NCBI RefSeq assembly: GCF_020514235.1 | Contig: NZ_VTLB01000005.1 | Location: 62,001 to 126,000, forward strand | DNA: 64,000 nucleotides | Direction of reading: 5' to 3' | Source of the DNA: Synechococcus sp. MU1617 | GTDB lineage: Bacteria; Cyanobacteriota; Cyanobacteriia; PCC-6307; Cyanobiaceae | In this document: one piece after another, positions 36,301-45,349 of the stretch | How positions within the stretch are numbered: the first letter of the stretch is position 1 | Layout of the letters: each line of letters begins with the position of its first letter | The notes under the pieces: generated by a model | Seen by the model: only the letters and a program-made list of their open reading frames with translations | Database searches by the model: none | What the model was told of the DNA's origin: nothing | Made by a program: the position numbers and the translations under genes

Positions 36301-36711
36301 TTCGACATCAATTGTGTCAGCGCTATTTGTTATGCTTTTCTCGATGGGGCCGCCGGAAAAGTTCCACACTCGTGAGTCGGCATGACCGCCGATACTTTTC
36401 TCAAAAAGGTATTCACCGTTTTGTCTAAAGGCAACTAGAGTTGAATTAACTGAGGAATACCTAAGGTAATCATTGGAATATATTGATGTATCAATCTCTA
36501 GATTATCGAGGATGTCTAATAATGAATCACCGTCTTCTGGGCGAAGAACGTCTCCGTTGAGTCCGTCCCCATTGCCCCATAAAGTCCCTGCACTGTTGAA
36601 ATTAACTTCATCAGCGTTTTGCGAAATAATTCCTCCGCTCTGATAGGGAATATCACCCCCGGCGCTAAAGCTAATCGTGTCAATGCCGGAGTTATTGGCA
36701 GCGCTGTCCAT
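33400..36711 (-). CDS. Large acidic protein with cohesin-like and dockerin-like calcium segments
   Basis: An 1103-residue, Asn/Asp/Ser-rich protein with no signal peptide and hardly any cysteine. The first 600 residues are not recognised. About residues 640-760 look cohesin-like (SRFVLDIDAVSLESGWN, TDITIQFDPNLFGSI, ALASISLDFS). Residues about 953-1023 hold dockerin-type EF-hand loops: DLNYDGRVSMKDLAYLNAGA, DFDNNGTLDESV and DADFNGKIDISDLSVL, followed by an acidic tail. It lies just upstream of the giant gene on the same strand, so it may be a second substrate of the same exporter. GC content is markedly low (one line near 34441 counts 25/60). The ATG at 36711 is the first start after an in-frame stop. 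Confidence 0.75.
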   Translation of the reverse strand: MDSAANNSGIDTISFSAGGDIPYQSGGIISQNADEVNFNSAGTLWGNGDGLNGDVLRPEDGDSLLDILDNLEIDTSIYSNDYLRYSSVNSTLVAFRQNGEYLFEKSIGGHADSRVWNFSGGPIEKSITNSADTIDVEYSTDFDYVGTQRDIVQQISNRTNPGDSVVLFVRPDNIINHGIFWTDNSRSNGTSENPEPNDYQTLSENSPLAIEIKSEIVEDIRYALTNPATLENDDLRSLSTESGNGTNITIKLADYADSDGNIDFQKLNEEQRFNLEIANDASDRLTRLDEVWADARFRAGEEHGGAFLSLREADHDTDGSIPTYSGGQLERQAVEDLVETTFEGNTEVELGLSPDNFYIPVESDGNLPSSITYFYENINAGFRLTGNHSPSAYVNQFHGNLVDSIQSITLDLTDYTVKTHQDPLEDTSLEFTTAPILTTIDFGTFTNETEFISVNNGNLTSGNFEAHYNLYNADPLLNISSIGGLTLGSVVSQDSDQNYAVGNVHHELPDYSQVKSHLNSLYIYGEIGDRQGNLSVNIDYDIANDSYTVNQVNGWGWGSDYDSPSSLFSDSNIQLNWEQFADLNLVNLQAGISDDFTKFEIETYLDDCDEAIELTYNLYRQSDYLDDEAVDGVNPLNQLAVLGDSVDNNSRFVLDIDAVSLESGWNIESTDITIQFDPNLFGSIHASDIKIGGALPIANAVHIDNENGSIRIAAASLSDLSNGTGIYDKEALASISLDFSEDHIELLDKNSDGSLTINPLTFDISVDQHETNLSYEFIDEDGLINREILSLDQLGGDIAVWGQEVTLYEAKINLEQQGDGLVLGTNRVIGSDASYTNLVRKGDTLTTSATWLNVGNIEANNLAYSGMLNENAELTSGSFSKTSLASGSFVDGHFEEDAREETRFTGNIEITGEAGNVVNLSEGIVSIRADGTQEVFNNKGKGSSNLITFQGDLNYDGRVSMKDLAYLNAGAARQVDVTQGGEGDFDNNGTLDESVARDVDADFNGKIDISDLSVLDKDWGKTLHTGDQDFQGSSHMSWEQLDFQGEYTRWDNDSFKDQNSTEADPDYAGSLESPTSNAIGADDNQSVGDGGIDGEAFQDPLAV

Positions 36712-36731
36712 GCCGGGGCCTAATTTTGACC

Positions 36732-36737
36732 TTTATA
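36732..36737 (-). promoter_or_regulatory. Possible -10 element upstream of the 1103-residue gene
   Basis: The minus strand reads GGTATAAAGG about 20 nt ahead of the ATG at 36711. The TATAAA is close to the -10 consensus. No clear -35 sequence is seen, and the leader would be very short. Suggestive only. Confidence 0.3.
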
Positions 36738-36847
36738 CCATCACGGCTTCAGGAGTTGGGAATTTAATCCTCTCTTTATGCGATATCCGCAAAAAATACA
36801 AAAGGTCTCTTAGGGGCTGGACGTGGTGCCGACTTGGTTGTTTGTAC

Positions 36848-36880
36848 GCCACATATTGTGTGGCTTCCTCATTAAGAGGC
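36848..36880. terminator. Tandem hairpins at the island edge, downstream of the CobO-like gene
   Basis: Read on the minus strand, the end of the CobO-like gene is followed by two inverted repeats: CCTC/GAGG (36867-36879) and the perfect 6-bp GCCACA/TGTGGC (36848-36864, 5-nt loop). Neither is followed by a T-run on that strand. They may end or stabilise the upstream transcript. They lie in the 173-bp gap that separates backbone from island; the rest of the gap shows nothing besides a possible -10 box. Confidence 0.4.
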
Positions 36881-36884
36881 TGTT

Positions 36885-38033
36885 TTAGTAATCCACCCCA
36901 CGCTTCAGGTCGACGCCCTGTTCGGCGTAGTGCTTGTGGCACACCATCTCTGAATGGATGCTGGCCAAATCGAAGTAGGCGGGCGGGTTTTTGCACCGCC
37001 CCGTAATGATCACCTCGGTTTCCGCAGGTTTGCGCAGCAGGGTCTGCAGGATCGGTTCAACGGGCAGCAGCTCCAGGTCGACTGTGGGGTTCAACTCATC
37101 GAGGATCACGGTTTTGTAGAGGCCGCTGGAGATGGCAGCCCGTGCGATCTCCCAGGCCCGTTCGGCCTCCACGTAATCAATCGGCTCCTGCTGGCCACGC
37201 CAAACGATGGCATCGCGGCCGGAGCGGAGGTGGTCCACCAGGTGGGGATAGCTCTCGCGCAGAGCGGCGATCGCCGCATCTTCGGTGTAGCCGCTGCCGC
37301 CTTTGAGCCACTGCAGGATCAAGACCCGATGGCTCTTGTCCTGGCTGATGCCCCGGCCGATCGCCTGCAGCCCTTTCCCTAGTGCACTGGTTGATTTGCC
37401 TTTGCCTTCCCCGGTGTAGATCTCGATGCCGCTGCTCACATTGAGAGGCACCACCCGGTTGTCGTTCATGCCCGGACGGCGATGGGCTCGCATCTCGGAG
37501 TGGAGGTCGGCTACACGCACCAACGGGGCTGGCGCGGCCCGGCCGGTGACGATGATCTCCATCCCCTCTGGCCGGTTGCTGAGGGTGCGGACCACATCCT
37601 CTAGATCCAGCAGGCCGAGGTCCAGTACAGGATTCAATTCGTCCAGAACTACCACTGAATAAAGGGCGCTAGCGATTGCCCCCTTGGCAATCACCCAGCC
37701 CCGCTGGGCTTCGTCCCGGTCGAATCGGGTGGCTTCGTCGGCGGTGAAGTGATCGGCCCGTCCGGTGCGCAGGTGGTCGATCAGATGGGGGAATCCCTGC
37801 TGCAGGGCTTCTATGGCCGCATCTTCGTCGTAGGCCCGTCCTGGGCCTTTGAGGAACCGCAGCAGCAGCACCCGGGTCTGCCTTTGCTCGCAGATGCCGA
37901 GTCCAATGGTGCGCAGCACAACGCCGAGAGCCGCCTGGCTTTTGCCCTTGCCCTCGCCGTCATAAATGTGCAGCTGTCCGTGGCTGCGCTCGCGGCTGTC
38001 CGCTGCGGTGACAATGCCGATGCTTCGAGGCAT
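36885..38033 (-). CDS. Tandem double-domain CobO/CobA-like corrinoid adenosyltransferase
   Basis: A 382-residue protein made of two homologous CobO-type halves. Each half has a P-loop (GEGKGKSQAALG near residue 26 and GEGKGKSTSALGKG near 211), a middle motif with GP or GG then YDEDAAI or YTEDAAI, and the strand VVLDELNPVLDL or VILDELNPTVDL. Such enzymes transfer the adenosyl group of ATP to cob(I)alamin or its precursors. Single-domain family members are about 200 residues and act as dimers, so this reads as a covalent pseudo-dimer. Both P-loops are intact. A different P-loop function cannot be excluded. Confidence 0.8.
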   Translation of the reverse strand: MPRSIGIVTAADSRERSHGQLHIYDGEGKGKSQAALGVVLRTIGLGICEQRQTRVLLLRFLKGPGRAYDEDAAIEALQQGFPHLIDHLRTGRADHFTADEATRFDRDEAQRGWVIAKGAIASALYSVVVLDELNPVLDLGLLDLEDVVRTLSNRPEGMEIIVTGRAAPAPLVRVADLHSEMRAHRRPGMNDNRVVPLNVSSGIEIYTGEGKGKSTSALGKGLQAIGRGISQDKSHRVLILQWLKGGSGYTEDAAIAALRESYPHLVDHLRSGRDAIVWRGQQEPIDYVEAERAWEIARAAISSGLYKTVILDELNPTVDLELLPVEPILQTLLRKPAETEVIITGRCKNPPAYFDLASIHSEMVCHKHYAEQGVDLKRGVDY

Positions 38034-38086
38034 AGGGACAGCTCTTACCGTTGGAGCCTACCTAGCTCAACTGGTTTTCCCCGCTG

Positions 38087-38914
38087 ATGTTTCGGTTGCA
38101 GGAGCCTTTGGCGGATCGAGAGCAGCAGCAGCTGGCGGACCTGCGGCACTGGATGGCTTCGCAGTCTTCCCTGTGTGTGGCCTATTCCGGTGGTGTCGAT
38201 AGCACCCTGGTGGCGGCGATGGCCTACGAGGCCAAGGGCGATACCGCTCTGGCAGTAACAGGGGTCTCTCCGGCCCTGGCGCCGCATCTGTTGCGGGAAG
38301 CCCGTGATCAGGCCTCCTGGATCGGCATTCCGCATCGGGAGTGTGCAACGGCCGAGTTGAACGACCCCGACTACAGCAGCAACCCCGTGGATCGCTGCTT
38401 TGCCTGCAAGCGTGAGCTGCATCACCACCTTCAGCCAATCGCCGCGGCGGCGGGTGATGCCTTGGTGATTGATGGGGTCAACCTCGATGACCTCGGCGAT
38501 CACCGGCCCGGTATTGACGCGGCCCGACAGGCAGGGGTTCGCTCCCCCCTGGCTGAACTGTTGATCGACAAAGCAGCGATCCGGGCTTTGTCTCGGGCCC
38601 TTGGTTTTCCCTGGTGGGACAAGCCGGCGCAGCCCTGCTTGGCCTCTCGCTTCCCTTATGGCGAAAGCATCAGCGCTGAGCGGTTGAAGCGGGTAGGCCA
38701 GGCGGAAGCTTGGTTGATTGCTAGGGGGTTCAGCACCGTCCGTGTGCGATCCCATGGTCTCGCCGCACGGATTGAGGTGCCAAGCGAGCAGATTCGCGCT
38801 GTGCTCGCGCTCGCGGAGAGTGAACCTCTGGTCGAGGCTTTTCGTTCCCTTGGTTTCACCTCCGTCAACCTGGATCTTGAAGGTCTGGTCAGCGGCAAGT
38901 TGAACCGCCGCTGA
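38087..38914 (+). CDS. larE: LarE-like ATP-dependent sulfur transferase
   Basis: A 275-residue PP-loop ATPase. The PP-loop motif is SGGVDSTL at 34-41. The family segment DRCFACKRELHHHL follows near residue 105, and the Cys of PCLASRFPYG near 183 corresponds to the sacrificial Cys that donates sulfur in Lactobacillus LarE, where it builds the nickel-pincer cofactor of lactate racemase. No larA, larB or larC is in the window, so the acceptor here is unknown. It is divergent from the CobO-like gene, 53 bp away. Confidence 0.85.
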   Translation: MFRLQEPLADREQQQLADLRHWMASQSSLCVAYSGGVDSTLVAAMAYEAKGDTALAVTGVSPALAPHLLREARDQASWIGIPHRECATAELNDPDYSSNPVDRCFACKRELHHHLQPIAAAAGDALVIDGVNLDDLGDHRPGIDAARQAGVRSPLAELLIDKAAIRALSRALGFPWWDKPAQPCLASRFPYGESISAERLKRVGQAEAWLIARGFSTVRVRSHGLAARIEVPSEQIRAVLALAESEPLVEAFRSLGFTSVNLDLEGLVSGKLNRR

Positions 38915-38930
38915 TTTTGCCTGGGCCGGT

Positions 38931-39398
38931 TCAGCTGGGGAGCTGGCTTGGCGTTTCCACAGGTTCTCTCACTCCAGTGGCAATGGCCGTAGGGGTTTCT
39001 CGCAGAAAGCTTTTCAGCGCGTGCCGTTTGGCTTGAAGCTCACTGCAGAGAATGGCGCAGGCTTGCTCCGGCATGGTGTGGTCACCACAAGTGAACACAT
39101 CAACAGCGGCGTAGCCGGATTCCGGCCAGGTGTGGATGGAAATGTGGGATTCCGCCAGCAGGGCCAGCCCCGTGACGCCCTGGGGTTGAAATTGATGGGT
39201 GATCAGGTTCAGCAGCGTCGCACCAGCGCCTTTGGCTGCTGAGGTGATCGTTGTGCGGATGAATGCTTCGTCATCGAGCCGGCTCGGGTCGCAGTCGTAG
39301 AGCTCGAGAATGCAGTGTTTGCCGACCATGTCGGTGGCATGAATCTCAGGTGCCCCCCATCCCGGGTTGGGATGCAGTTCAGAGAGGGTCTGCTCCAT
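38931..39398 (-). CDS. speD: S-adenosylmethionine decarboxylase proenzyme
   Basis: Makes decarboxylated SAM for spermidine synthesis. The 155-residue proenzyme has the self-cleavage site in [20 protein letters not shown], where the Ser after Glu becomes the pyruvoyl group, and a catalytic Cys in [16 protein letters not shown] 39398 gives the family-like start; an upstream in-frame start at 39428 adds 10 residues and would touch the recF stop. It follows recF on the same strand and probably shares its transcript. Confidence 0.93.
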   Translation of the reverse strand: MEQTLSELHPNPGWGAPEIHATDMVGKHCILELYDCDPSRLDDEAFIRTTITSAAKGAGATLLNLITHQFQPQGVTGLALLAESHISIHTWPESGYAAVDVFTCGDHTMPEQACAILCSELQAKRHALKSFLRETPTAIATGVREPVETPSQLPS

Positions 39399-39429
39399 CA
39401 GGCGATGAGAGAAAAATAGGTTCGCCACC

Positions 39430-40563
39430 CTATCCGATCTTCAGGTCGGGTCTCAGCTCTCTTGCTCCGAGAATCTGGGCCTGCTGCTGCCACCCGCCGC
39501 CAAAGCCTTCAAGGTGCGTGGCGCTCACCAGGCATTGATGCGATTCGCCCACAGCTTCGAGCAGGAGCTGCTGGCGGGTGGGATCCAGTTCGGCAAGCAC
39601 GTCATCGAGAAGCAGCAGGGGAGGCTCCCCACACAGCTGGGTCACCAGCTCCAGTTCGGCGAGCTTCAGGCCCAGCACCAGCGACCGCTGCTGGCCGGCT
39701 GAACCAAACCGTCGCGCCGGGCTGCCTCCCAGCAACAGGGCGATCTCATCCCTGTGGGGGCCCACACGGCAGCTGCCAAGACGTTCCTCCTCCTCCCGCT
39801 GCTGGCGCAGTTGCTCCTCGATGGCCAGTCGCCAGGGTTCTTCGGCATCCTCCCCATCGAGCCGGCTGCCGGGTTTGTAGTGCAGTTCCAAGACTTCAGT
39901 TCCCCCGCTGAGGTGGGTCTGCCAGCGCTGGGCGATCGGTTCCAGCCGATGCAGGGCCCGTTGCCGTCGCCTGTGAATCCTGGTGCTCACCAGCGCCATC
40001 TGAACGTCAAACGCGTCGAGAAGTGCATGGCGTTCGGCACTGGAGATCTGCCTTTGGCGCCAGAGCTGGCTGCGCTGTCGCAACAACCGGTTCAGCCGTG
40101 CCATCAGATCGGCATACACCGGTTCAAGCTGCAGCACCACCCGGTCCAGCCACTGGCGGCGTAGGGCGGGTTCGCCCCGCACCAGATCAAGATCGAGGGC
40201 GCTGAAGCCGATGCAGCGCAGTGGTCCAATCAGGTCGAGCTGGCGATCCAGCAGCTTTCCGTTTCGTCTGGCCTGACGGCCTCCCTGGCGCCGCAGTTCC
40301 AGTTCCAGGCGATCCCCATCTCCCACGTCGGCCCGGATCAGGGCCTGGGGTGTGTCCCACTGAATCAGGTCCCGATCATTGCTGCAGCGATGGGAGCGCA
40401 GGCTGCCAAGCAGCTCAACCGCCTCGAGCAGGTTGGACTTGCCAATGCCATTGGGTCCGATCACCAGCAGACGTGGCTGCGTCAGTTCCAGCTGCAGAAC
40501 GGTGTGGTTCCGGAAGCCCTGCAGTTGGAGCCTGTGGAGCCGGATGGGTGCTGGGGCGACCAG
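39430..40563 (-). CDS. recF: DNA replication and repair protein RecF (rare start codon)
   Basis: RecF is an SMC-like ATPase that helps load RecA at gaps. Walker A is GPNGIGKSN near residue 36, the signature region is [19 protein letters not shown], and Walker B is [15 protein letters not shown]. The conserved N-terminal segment [12 protein letters not shown] lies upstream of the only canonical start (GTG 40464). In the open frame before it I find no ATG, GTG or TTG back to the in-frame TGA. I list CTG 40563, which gives 377 residues; this start is inferred. The gene is divergent from trnR. Confidence 0.85.
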   Translation of the reverse strand: MVAPAPIRLHRLQLQGFRNHTVLQLELTQPRLLVIGPNGIGKSNLLEAVELLGSLRSHRCSNDRDLIQWDTPQALIRADVGDGDRLELELRRQGGRQARRNGKLLDRQLDLIGPLRCIGFSALDLDLVRGEPALRRQWLDRVVLQLEPVYADLMARLNRLLRQRSQLWRQRQISSAERHALLDAFDVQMALVSTRIHRRRQRALHRLEPIAQRWQTHLSGGTEVLELHYKPGSRLDGEDAEEPWRLAIEEQLRQQREEEERLGSCRVGPHRDEIALLLGGSPARRFGSAGQQRSLVLGLKLAELELVTQLCGEPPLLLLDDVLAELDPTRQQLLLEAVGESHQCLVSATHLEGFGGGWQQQAQILGARELRPDLKIG

Positions 40564-40627
40564 TGAGTAAGGTACTTGTATCGGGACGGTTGCCGCTCGA
40601 TATCACTGCGGCTTAACGCCGATCAGT

Positions 40628-40701
40628 GGGCATGTAGCTCAGTTGGATAGAGCATCAGATTCCGGTTCTGAGGGTCGGGGGTTCGAGTCCCTCCATGCTC
40701 G
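40628..40701 (+). tRNA. trnR: tRNA-Arg (anticodon CCG)
   Basis: A 74-nt cloverleaf. The acceptor stem GGGCATG pairs with CATGCTC (one G-T), the D-arm is AGCTCAGTTGGATAGAGC, the anticodon stem TCAGA/TCTGA holds the loop TTCCGGT with anticodon CCG, and the T-arm reads GGGGGTTCGAGTCCCTC. The discriminator is G; CCA is not encoded. It stands alone between recF and the GNAT-like gene. Confidence 0.95.
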
Positions 40702-40718
40702 TGTTTGATCCTTACGTC

Positions 40719-41174
40719 TCAGCTCAGGCTGAGTCCCATGGCGCGGATGCCATTGGGATCAATCAGGAAACCCTGCTGTTTGAGAGCCTCCAATGCATCT
40801 GCAGGGGCCGAGATCGAAAGGCTGCAGCCCGGCAGATCCCGGCGCAGGATCTGCAGGGCACGGTGCACAAGAACGGCAAAAAGGGCCCCTTGGTTCGGCC
40901 CGGGTTTTGCGGCCAGGTTCCAAAGATTGGCGTTGAGGGCCAGATCACTGGTGGCCCGCACAAACCCGATCAGTTCCCCATTCGCCTCATCCAGGATGCT
41001 GATTTGCCACAGGCTGCGCTTAAGGGCGAGCTCCCAGCGTTCCTCAGGGTGGGTTGATTCCCCGCAGGACATCAGCAGGGTGTTGAGCTGATGAGAAGTG
41101 GGAGGGGTCGATGTTTCGAGTCGCGTTCCCTCAGGCAAGGGCGGAATCGAGGGTTGTTGAAGGAACGACAGCAC
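40719..41174 (-). CDS. GNAT-like N-acetyltransferase
   Basis: A 151-residue protein with the shape of a GNAT acetyltransferase: a Pro-rich N-terminus, the strand GELIGFVRATSDLALNANLW, then GPNQGALFAVLVHRALQ in place of the acetyl-CoA loop, and the closing ALKQQGFLIDPNGIRAMG. The usual Q/R-x-x-G-x-G/A is not clear, so cofactor binding may be altered. Substrate unknown. It starts with GTG 6 nt after the ppc stop and is the last gene of the trpE-gshA-ppc run. Confidence 0.65.
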   Translation of the reverse strand: MLSFLQQPSIPPLPEGTRLETSTPPTSHQLNTLLMSCGESTHPEERWELALKRSLWQISILDEANGELIGFVRATSDLALNANLWNLAAKPGPNQGALFAVLVHRALQILRRDLPGCSLSISAPADALEALKQQGFLIDPNGIRAMGLSLS

Positions 41175-41180
41175 AGTGGG

Positions 41181-44100
41181 TCAACCGGTGTTTCGCATGC
41201 CGGCTGCGATGCCGTTGAGGGTGAGTAGCGCACCTCGAAGTAGTTCACTGCGGCTGTAGGTGCGGGTGTCTTCCGGTGCACCCGGTGTTTCGCTCATGGG
41301 CGGTTGCCGGTTCTGATCCCGCAGCCGCTTCAGAAGTGCAACCTGAAGAAAGCCCAGGGGAACGATGGTGCGGTTGCGCAGATCAACAGACAACTGCAGC
41401 CCTTGATCAGCGCCCAGCAGTCGGTTCTGTCCTGTGATTCCCAGAACCAGTTTGCGGGTGAGTTCATATTCCTTGGCGATCACCTGGAAGATCGCTTCAA
41501 AGGCCTCCCGTTGTTCGGGGTGCCCCAGGCTGTTCATGTAGTGATGGGCCAGGTCGAGATCCACCTTGGAGAGGGTCATTTCCACTTTGGAAATGAGCAT
41601 CCGGAAGAACGGCCAACGTTGATGGAGGCGCCGCAGCAGGTCGAGCTGTTCGGAATCACTGCCCACTTCTTCCGACAGCGCCGTGCCGAAGCCAAACCAG
41701 CTCGGCAGCAGGAACCGACTCTGGGTCCAACCGAAGACCCAGGGAATCGCCCGCAGACTGGACAGGTCCTTTGCACCGGTTTTGCGTCGGGCCGGTCGGC
41801 TGGAGATCTGCAGCTTGCTGATTTCCTCGATCGGTGTGACCTGCTGGAAAAACGCCACCAGATCAGGATTGTCGTGAACCAACGCCCGGTAATGCTCCCT
41901 TGAACGGGTGGAGAGGCGACTCATCAGCTGATTCCAGCTTGGTGTCGCATCCAGCTGGTTGGTTACGAGGCTGTTCTGAACCACGGCGGTGGTCACGGTC
42001 TCCAGGTTGTACAGCGCCAACTCGGGCAGGCTGTACTTGGAGTTCAGTACTTCACCCTGTTCGGTGATTTTGATCCGGCCCTGCAGCGTGCCGCTGGGTT
42101 GGGCCAGGATCGCCTGGTAAGCCGGCCCTCCGCCTCGACTGACAGACCCACCGCGGCCGTGGAAGAGGCGAAGCGCCACATCCTGGCGGCTGGCGAGCTC
42201 CTGAAGTGCGATCTGAGCCTGGTGAATCTCCCAGTTGCTGGAGAGAAAGCCGGAATCCTTGTTGCTGTCTGAGTAGCCCAGCATCAGCTCCTGCAGCGGC
42301 TGTTTCTGTTGGCCTGCAACCGGTAGGAGTTCGCGGTAGAGCGGCGTTTTAAACAACCCTTCCATCACCGCAGGGGCCCGTTGGAGATCCTCCACGGTTT
42401 CGAACAGCGGCACCACCAGTAAGGAAGCACGTTTGTTCGGCGGGTCCACCAGGCCCGCCTCTTTCGCCAGCAGCAGAACCTCCAAGAGATCCGATGCCGT
42501 GTGGCTCATCGAAATTACATAGGAGTTGCAGATCCGTGGACCGAACTCCTCCTGGAGGCGCTGCAGCATTCGGAACACCGCCAAAGTCTCTGCTGTTGGC
42601 TCCGACCAACTTGCGGCTGGCGGAATCAGGGGTCTGCGGGTCTGCAGCTCCTGGAGGAGCCATGCCATCCGCTCCGTTTCGTCCATGTCCCCGTAGGCCT
42701 GGGGCAGTTCCAAGTTGCGGGTGAGTTCATCGATCGCATCGCTGTGGCGGGTGCTCTCCTGACGGATATCAAGGCTGGCCAGCGAGAACCCAAAGATGTG
42801 CACCTGGTGCAGCAGCGTGTCGAGCTGTTCGCAGCTCAATTCGGTGCTCACAAGGCTGTTGCGGACCAACTCCAAGTCACTGCGGAACTGATCCACCGAG
42901 GTGTAGTGGAGAACATCGGCTCCGCCGAGTCCGTCCTGGGGATCGGCCAGGGCTTCACAGGGCATCTGCCAGCCTGCCTCCGACAACTGGTTGTTGCGGG
43001 CAAGCGTCCTCTCAAGCTTTTCGAGCACGTAGCAGAGCTTCAGCCGGTAGGGCTCCAGTCGGTATCGCGCTGCTCTGCGCTCGTAGATCTCTGGGAACCG
43101 GAGTCGATCCATCTCCAGCGACTCCAGCAGTGATGGTGCCACCTGACTCCATTGCATGGAGATGCTCAGCTGCTGCCGGAGTGACTGGACGGAGTGGATG
43201 TACAGCTCCAGCATCAGCTGACGCTGGTAACAGGCTGTTCGCCAGGTGATGTCGGGTGTCACCGAGGGATTGCCGTCCCGATCGGAGCCCACCCAGGAGC
43301 CGAAGGTGCAGAACGACGCCTGGGGGACCTGGACATCGGGGTAGTGGCGATGCAGGGCAGTAATCAGCCTCTTGCGCAGTTTCGGCATCGCTTCAAACAA
43401 CACCTGCTGGAAGTAGTGCAGGGTTGAATCCACCTCATCGATCACGGTGGGTTTGAACTGGTGGAGTTCATCGGTCCGCCACCACAGTCGGATTTCCTCT
43501 TCCAGTTGGTCGCGACAGTCCTCGCGCAGCTGATGCGCGAGAGGGGTGTCTGATTGAAGTTGCTGGAGCAAGTTGGCCACACGTCGTTGCTTGTGACGCA
43601 CTGTGTGCCGAACGATCTCCGTGGGATGGGCGGTGAACACCAGACGGATATCCAGCTCCCGCAGCAGGTGCTCCACCTGTGCGGGGGGGACGTTCATGCG
43701 ACGCAGCCGCTCGAACACTTCTCCAAAGGTGGCTGGATCGGTTTGGTTGGCGAGGGGCGGAGCAAAGGGATCAAAGGCATCCCGTTGGGCCGTGTCAGTA
43801 CTGGGATTGGGCCTGAGGCTCTCGAGGTAGCTGTCTTCCTCGATCCGTTGCTCAAGGATGTTGATGAGCTGGAAATACAGCGAAAAGGCACGGGCCGCTG
43901 AGATGGCCTCCGAAAGGTCCATGGCCTTGATCAGCTCGACGATCGCCTCGCTCGTGCTGTCGCCGTCCCGCCCTTCCAGAGAGACGGGGTCACTGAGTTG
44001 TTTGAGCCTCAGCAGACGTTCGCTCTGCTCTGGTGGGCACTCACTGCGCAGCACCGACTTCCAGAGGTCTTCAATCAGATCAAGACGGTGCTGAAGAAGC

Positions 44101-44210
44101 TGCCCTGCGCCGGATCCGCCACCGCTTATGCGTGCAGTCTCTTGCTCGGAGACAGGGGTGGTGGACTCGGGCATGAAGTCTCCACGCTGCGACGAACTCG
44201 ACATGATCAT
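41181..44210 (-). CDS. ppc: Phosphoenolpyruvate carboxylase
   Basis: Carboxylates PEP with bicarbonate to oxaloacetate, the main anaplerotic reaction in cyanobacteria. The 1009-residue protein has the catalytic segments [17 protein letters not shown] near 180, [11 protein letters not shown] near 310, [15 protein letters not shown], the loop [14 protein letters not shown], and the invariant C-terminal RNTG. ATG 44210 overlaps the gshA stop as ATGA, so I prefer it over the ATG two codons on. Translational coupling to gshA is likely. Confidence 0.97.
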   Translation of the reverse strand: MIMSSSSQRGDFMPESTTPVSEQETARISGGGSGAGQLLQHRLDLIEDLWKSVLRSECPPEQSERLLRLKQLSDPVSLEGRDGDSTSEAIVELIKAMDLSEAISAARAFSLYFQLINILEQRIEEDSYLESLRPNPSTDTAQRDAFDPFAPPLANQTDPATFGEVFERLRRMNVPPAQVEHLLRELDIRLVFTAHPTEIVRHTVRHKQRRVANLLQQLQSDTPLAHQLREDCRDQLEEEIRLWWRTDELHQFKPTVIDEVDSTLHYFQQVLFEAMPKLRKRLITALHRHYPDVQVPQASFCTFGSWVGSDRDGNPSVTPDITWRTACYQRQLMLELYIHSVQSLRQQLSISMQWSQVAPSLLESLEMDRLRFPEIYERRAARYRLEPYRLKLCYVLEKLERTLARNNQLSEAGWQMPCEALADPQDGLGGADVLHYTSVDQFRSDLELVRNSLVSTELSCEQLDTLLHQVHIFGFSLASLDIRQESTRHSDAIDELTRNLELPQAYGDMDETERMAWLLQELQTRRPLIPPAASWSEPTAETLAVFRMLQRLQEEFGPRICNSYVISMSHTASDLLEVLLLAKEAGLVDPPNKRASLLVVPLFETVEDLQRAPAVMEGLFKTPLYRELLPVAGQQKQPLQELMLGYSDSNKDSGFLSSNWEIHQAQIALQELASRQDVALRLFHGRGGSVSRGGGPAYQAILAQPSGTLQGRIKITEQGEVLNSKYSLPELALYNLETVTTAVVQNSLVTNQLDATPSWNQLMSRLSTRSREHYRALVHDNPDLVAFFQQVTPIEEISKLQISSRPARRKTGAKDLSSLRAIPWVFGWTQSRFLLPSWFGFGTALSEEVGSDSEQLDLLRRLHQRWPFFRMLISKVEMTLSKVDLDLAHHYMNSLGHPEQREAFEAIFQVIAKEYELTRKLVLGITGQNRLLGADQGLQLSVDLRNRTIVPLGFLQVALLKRLRDQNRQPPMSETPGAPEDTRTYSRSELLRGALLTLNGIAAGMRNTG

Positions 44211-45349
44211 CCCAAACAGGCTTCCCCGGTGGAGATCCCTTCCTCCTTCTCCATCCGCTGGATACCTTTTTGAAGCAGGTCTTCGATGGATTGGCCTTGG
44301 CTATGCGCCGTTTCCCAGCGCATGGCCTGATTCCCATCGGCGAGCAGGCCATGCAAAGGCTTCAAGCAGGCGCTGAGCTGGAGTGATTCGGCCAGGGGAG
44401 CCATCTGATCAATCAGCTCCAGCAGCCAGTCCCTGCAACTGATGGCACGACCATCCTGCCAATGCCGGAGTTCAGCGTTCAGGCTGGATCGGGCGACGGC
44501 GGCGTCATTGCTGTCGGCCAGTTGAACCAGTTCGTCGGCGGATAGGGAGCTGCTGCAGAGGGGATCGAGGCTTTCGATGTTGTTTTTGAGGGCCAGCAGC
44601 CTCAGCTCCAGCAGACAGGTGATCGCTAGCAGCTCATGGGGATTGGTGACCAGATCACAGATCCGTAACTCCAACCGGTTGAGGTCGTAGGGGCGCCGTG
44701 GACCATTGGGCCGAACGGATGTCCACAGGTGACGTTCGTTGCGCATGGCACCCGTGGCCAGTTGCTCCTCCACCCACTGGATGTAGTGCTCGTGATCCCT
44801 AAAGAGAGGAACCGCAGGCGGCGTTATGGGGAATTGGTGCCATCGCTGGGAGTGGTTGTTGGTGCTGCGCCCATCCAAGAAGGGAGAACTGGCACTGAGG
44901 GCGAGCAGCAGAGCCGCTTCGCAGCGCACGAGCCGGACCGCTGCAAACAACCAGTCGAGATCTGTGATCCCGAGGTTGATGTGAATGCTGGCTGTCACGA
45001 CTCTGGTGCCGTACAGCTGTTCAATCAGAGCGTGGTAGGCGTTGTCGGGGTCAGATCGTTCGAATCGGCTGCTGTTACCCAGGCTCATGGTGCTGCCGGG
45101 GAGAAGCGTCAGCTCCCTTTCCTGTAGCCACCGCCGCAGCGTCCGCCGGGGAGCAAGCAACGCCTCGGGCAGTTCGGCGTAATCCCGGATCGGGTCGGTG
45201 ACGTATTCGAGATTGCGACAGTCCGGTTCTGTCACGAAGCCAGGCAGTTCCCTGGCCACGTCGGTGGCGACGCCCACATTGGCTCCGTTGGTTTGACCGG
45301 TAAACAGTTCCACCTCGAAGCCTTTCAGAAGAAGGGGGTGCGCTGTCAT
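44207..45349 (-). CDS. gshA: Glutamate-cysteine ligase, cyanobacterial type
   Basis: First enzyme of glutathione synthesis, joining Glu and Cys with ATP. The 380-residue protein belongs to the cyanobacterial/plant-like GshA group: [13 protein letters not shown] at the start, [17 protein letters not shown] near 45, [10 protein letters not shown] near 85, and [17 protein letters not shown] near 120. ATG 45349 overlaps the trpE stop by 4 nt (ATGA), and its own stop overlaps the ppc start in the same way. The whole trpE-gshA-ppc chain appears coupled. Confidence 0.93.
   Translation of the reverse strand: MTAHPLLLKGFEVELFTGQTNGANVGVATDVARELPGFVTEPDCRNLEYVTDPIRDYAELPEALLAPRRTLRRWLQERELTLLPGSTMSLGNSSRFERSDPDNAYHALIEQLYGTRVVTASIHINLGITDLDWLFAAVRLVRCEAALLLALSASSPFLDGRSTNNHSQRWHQFPITPPAVPLFRDHEHYIQWVEEQLATGAMRNERHLWTSVRPNGPRRPYDLNRLELRICDLVTNPHELLAITCLLELRLLALKNNIESLDPLCSSSLSADELVQLADSNDAAVARSSLNAELRHWQDGRAISCRDWLLELIDQMAPLAESLQLSACLKPLHGLLADGNQAMRWETAHSQGQSIEDLLQKGIQRMEKEEGISTGEACLG

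Noticed and set aside
15530-36884. Island as a prophage or transposon
   Set aside because: I see no integrase, transposase, capsid gene, terminal repeat or tRNA att duplication.
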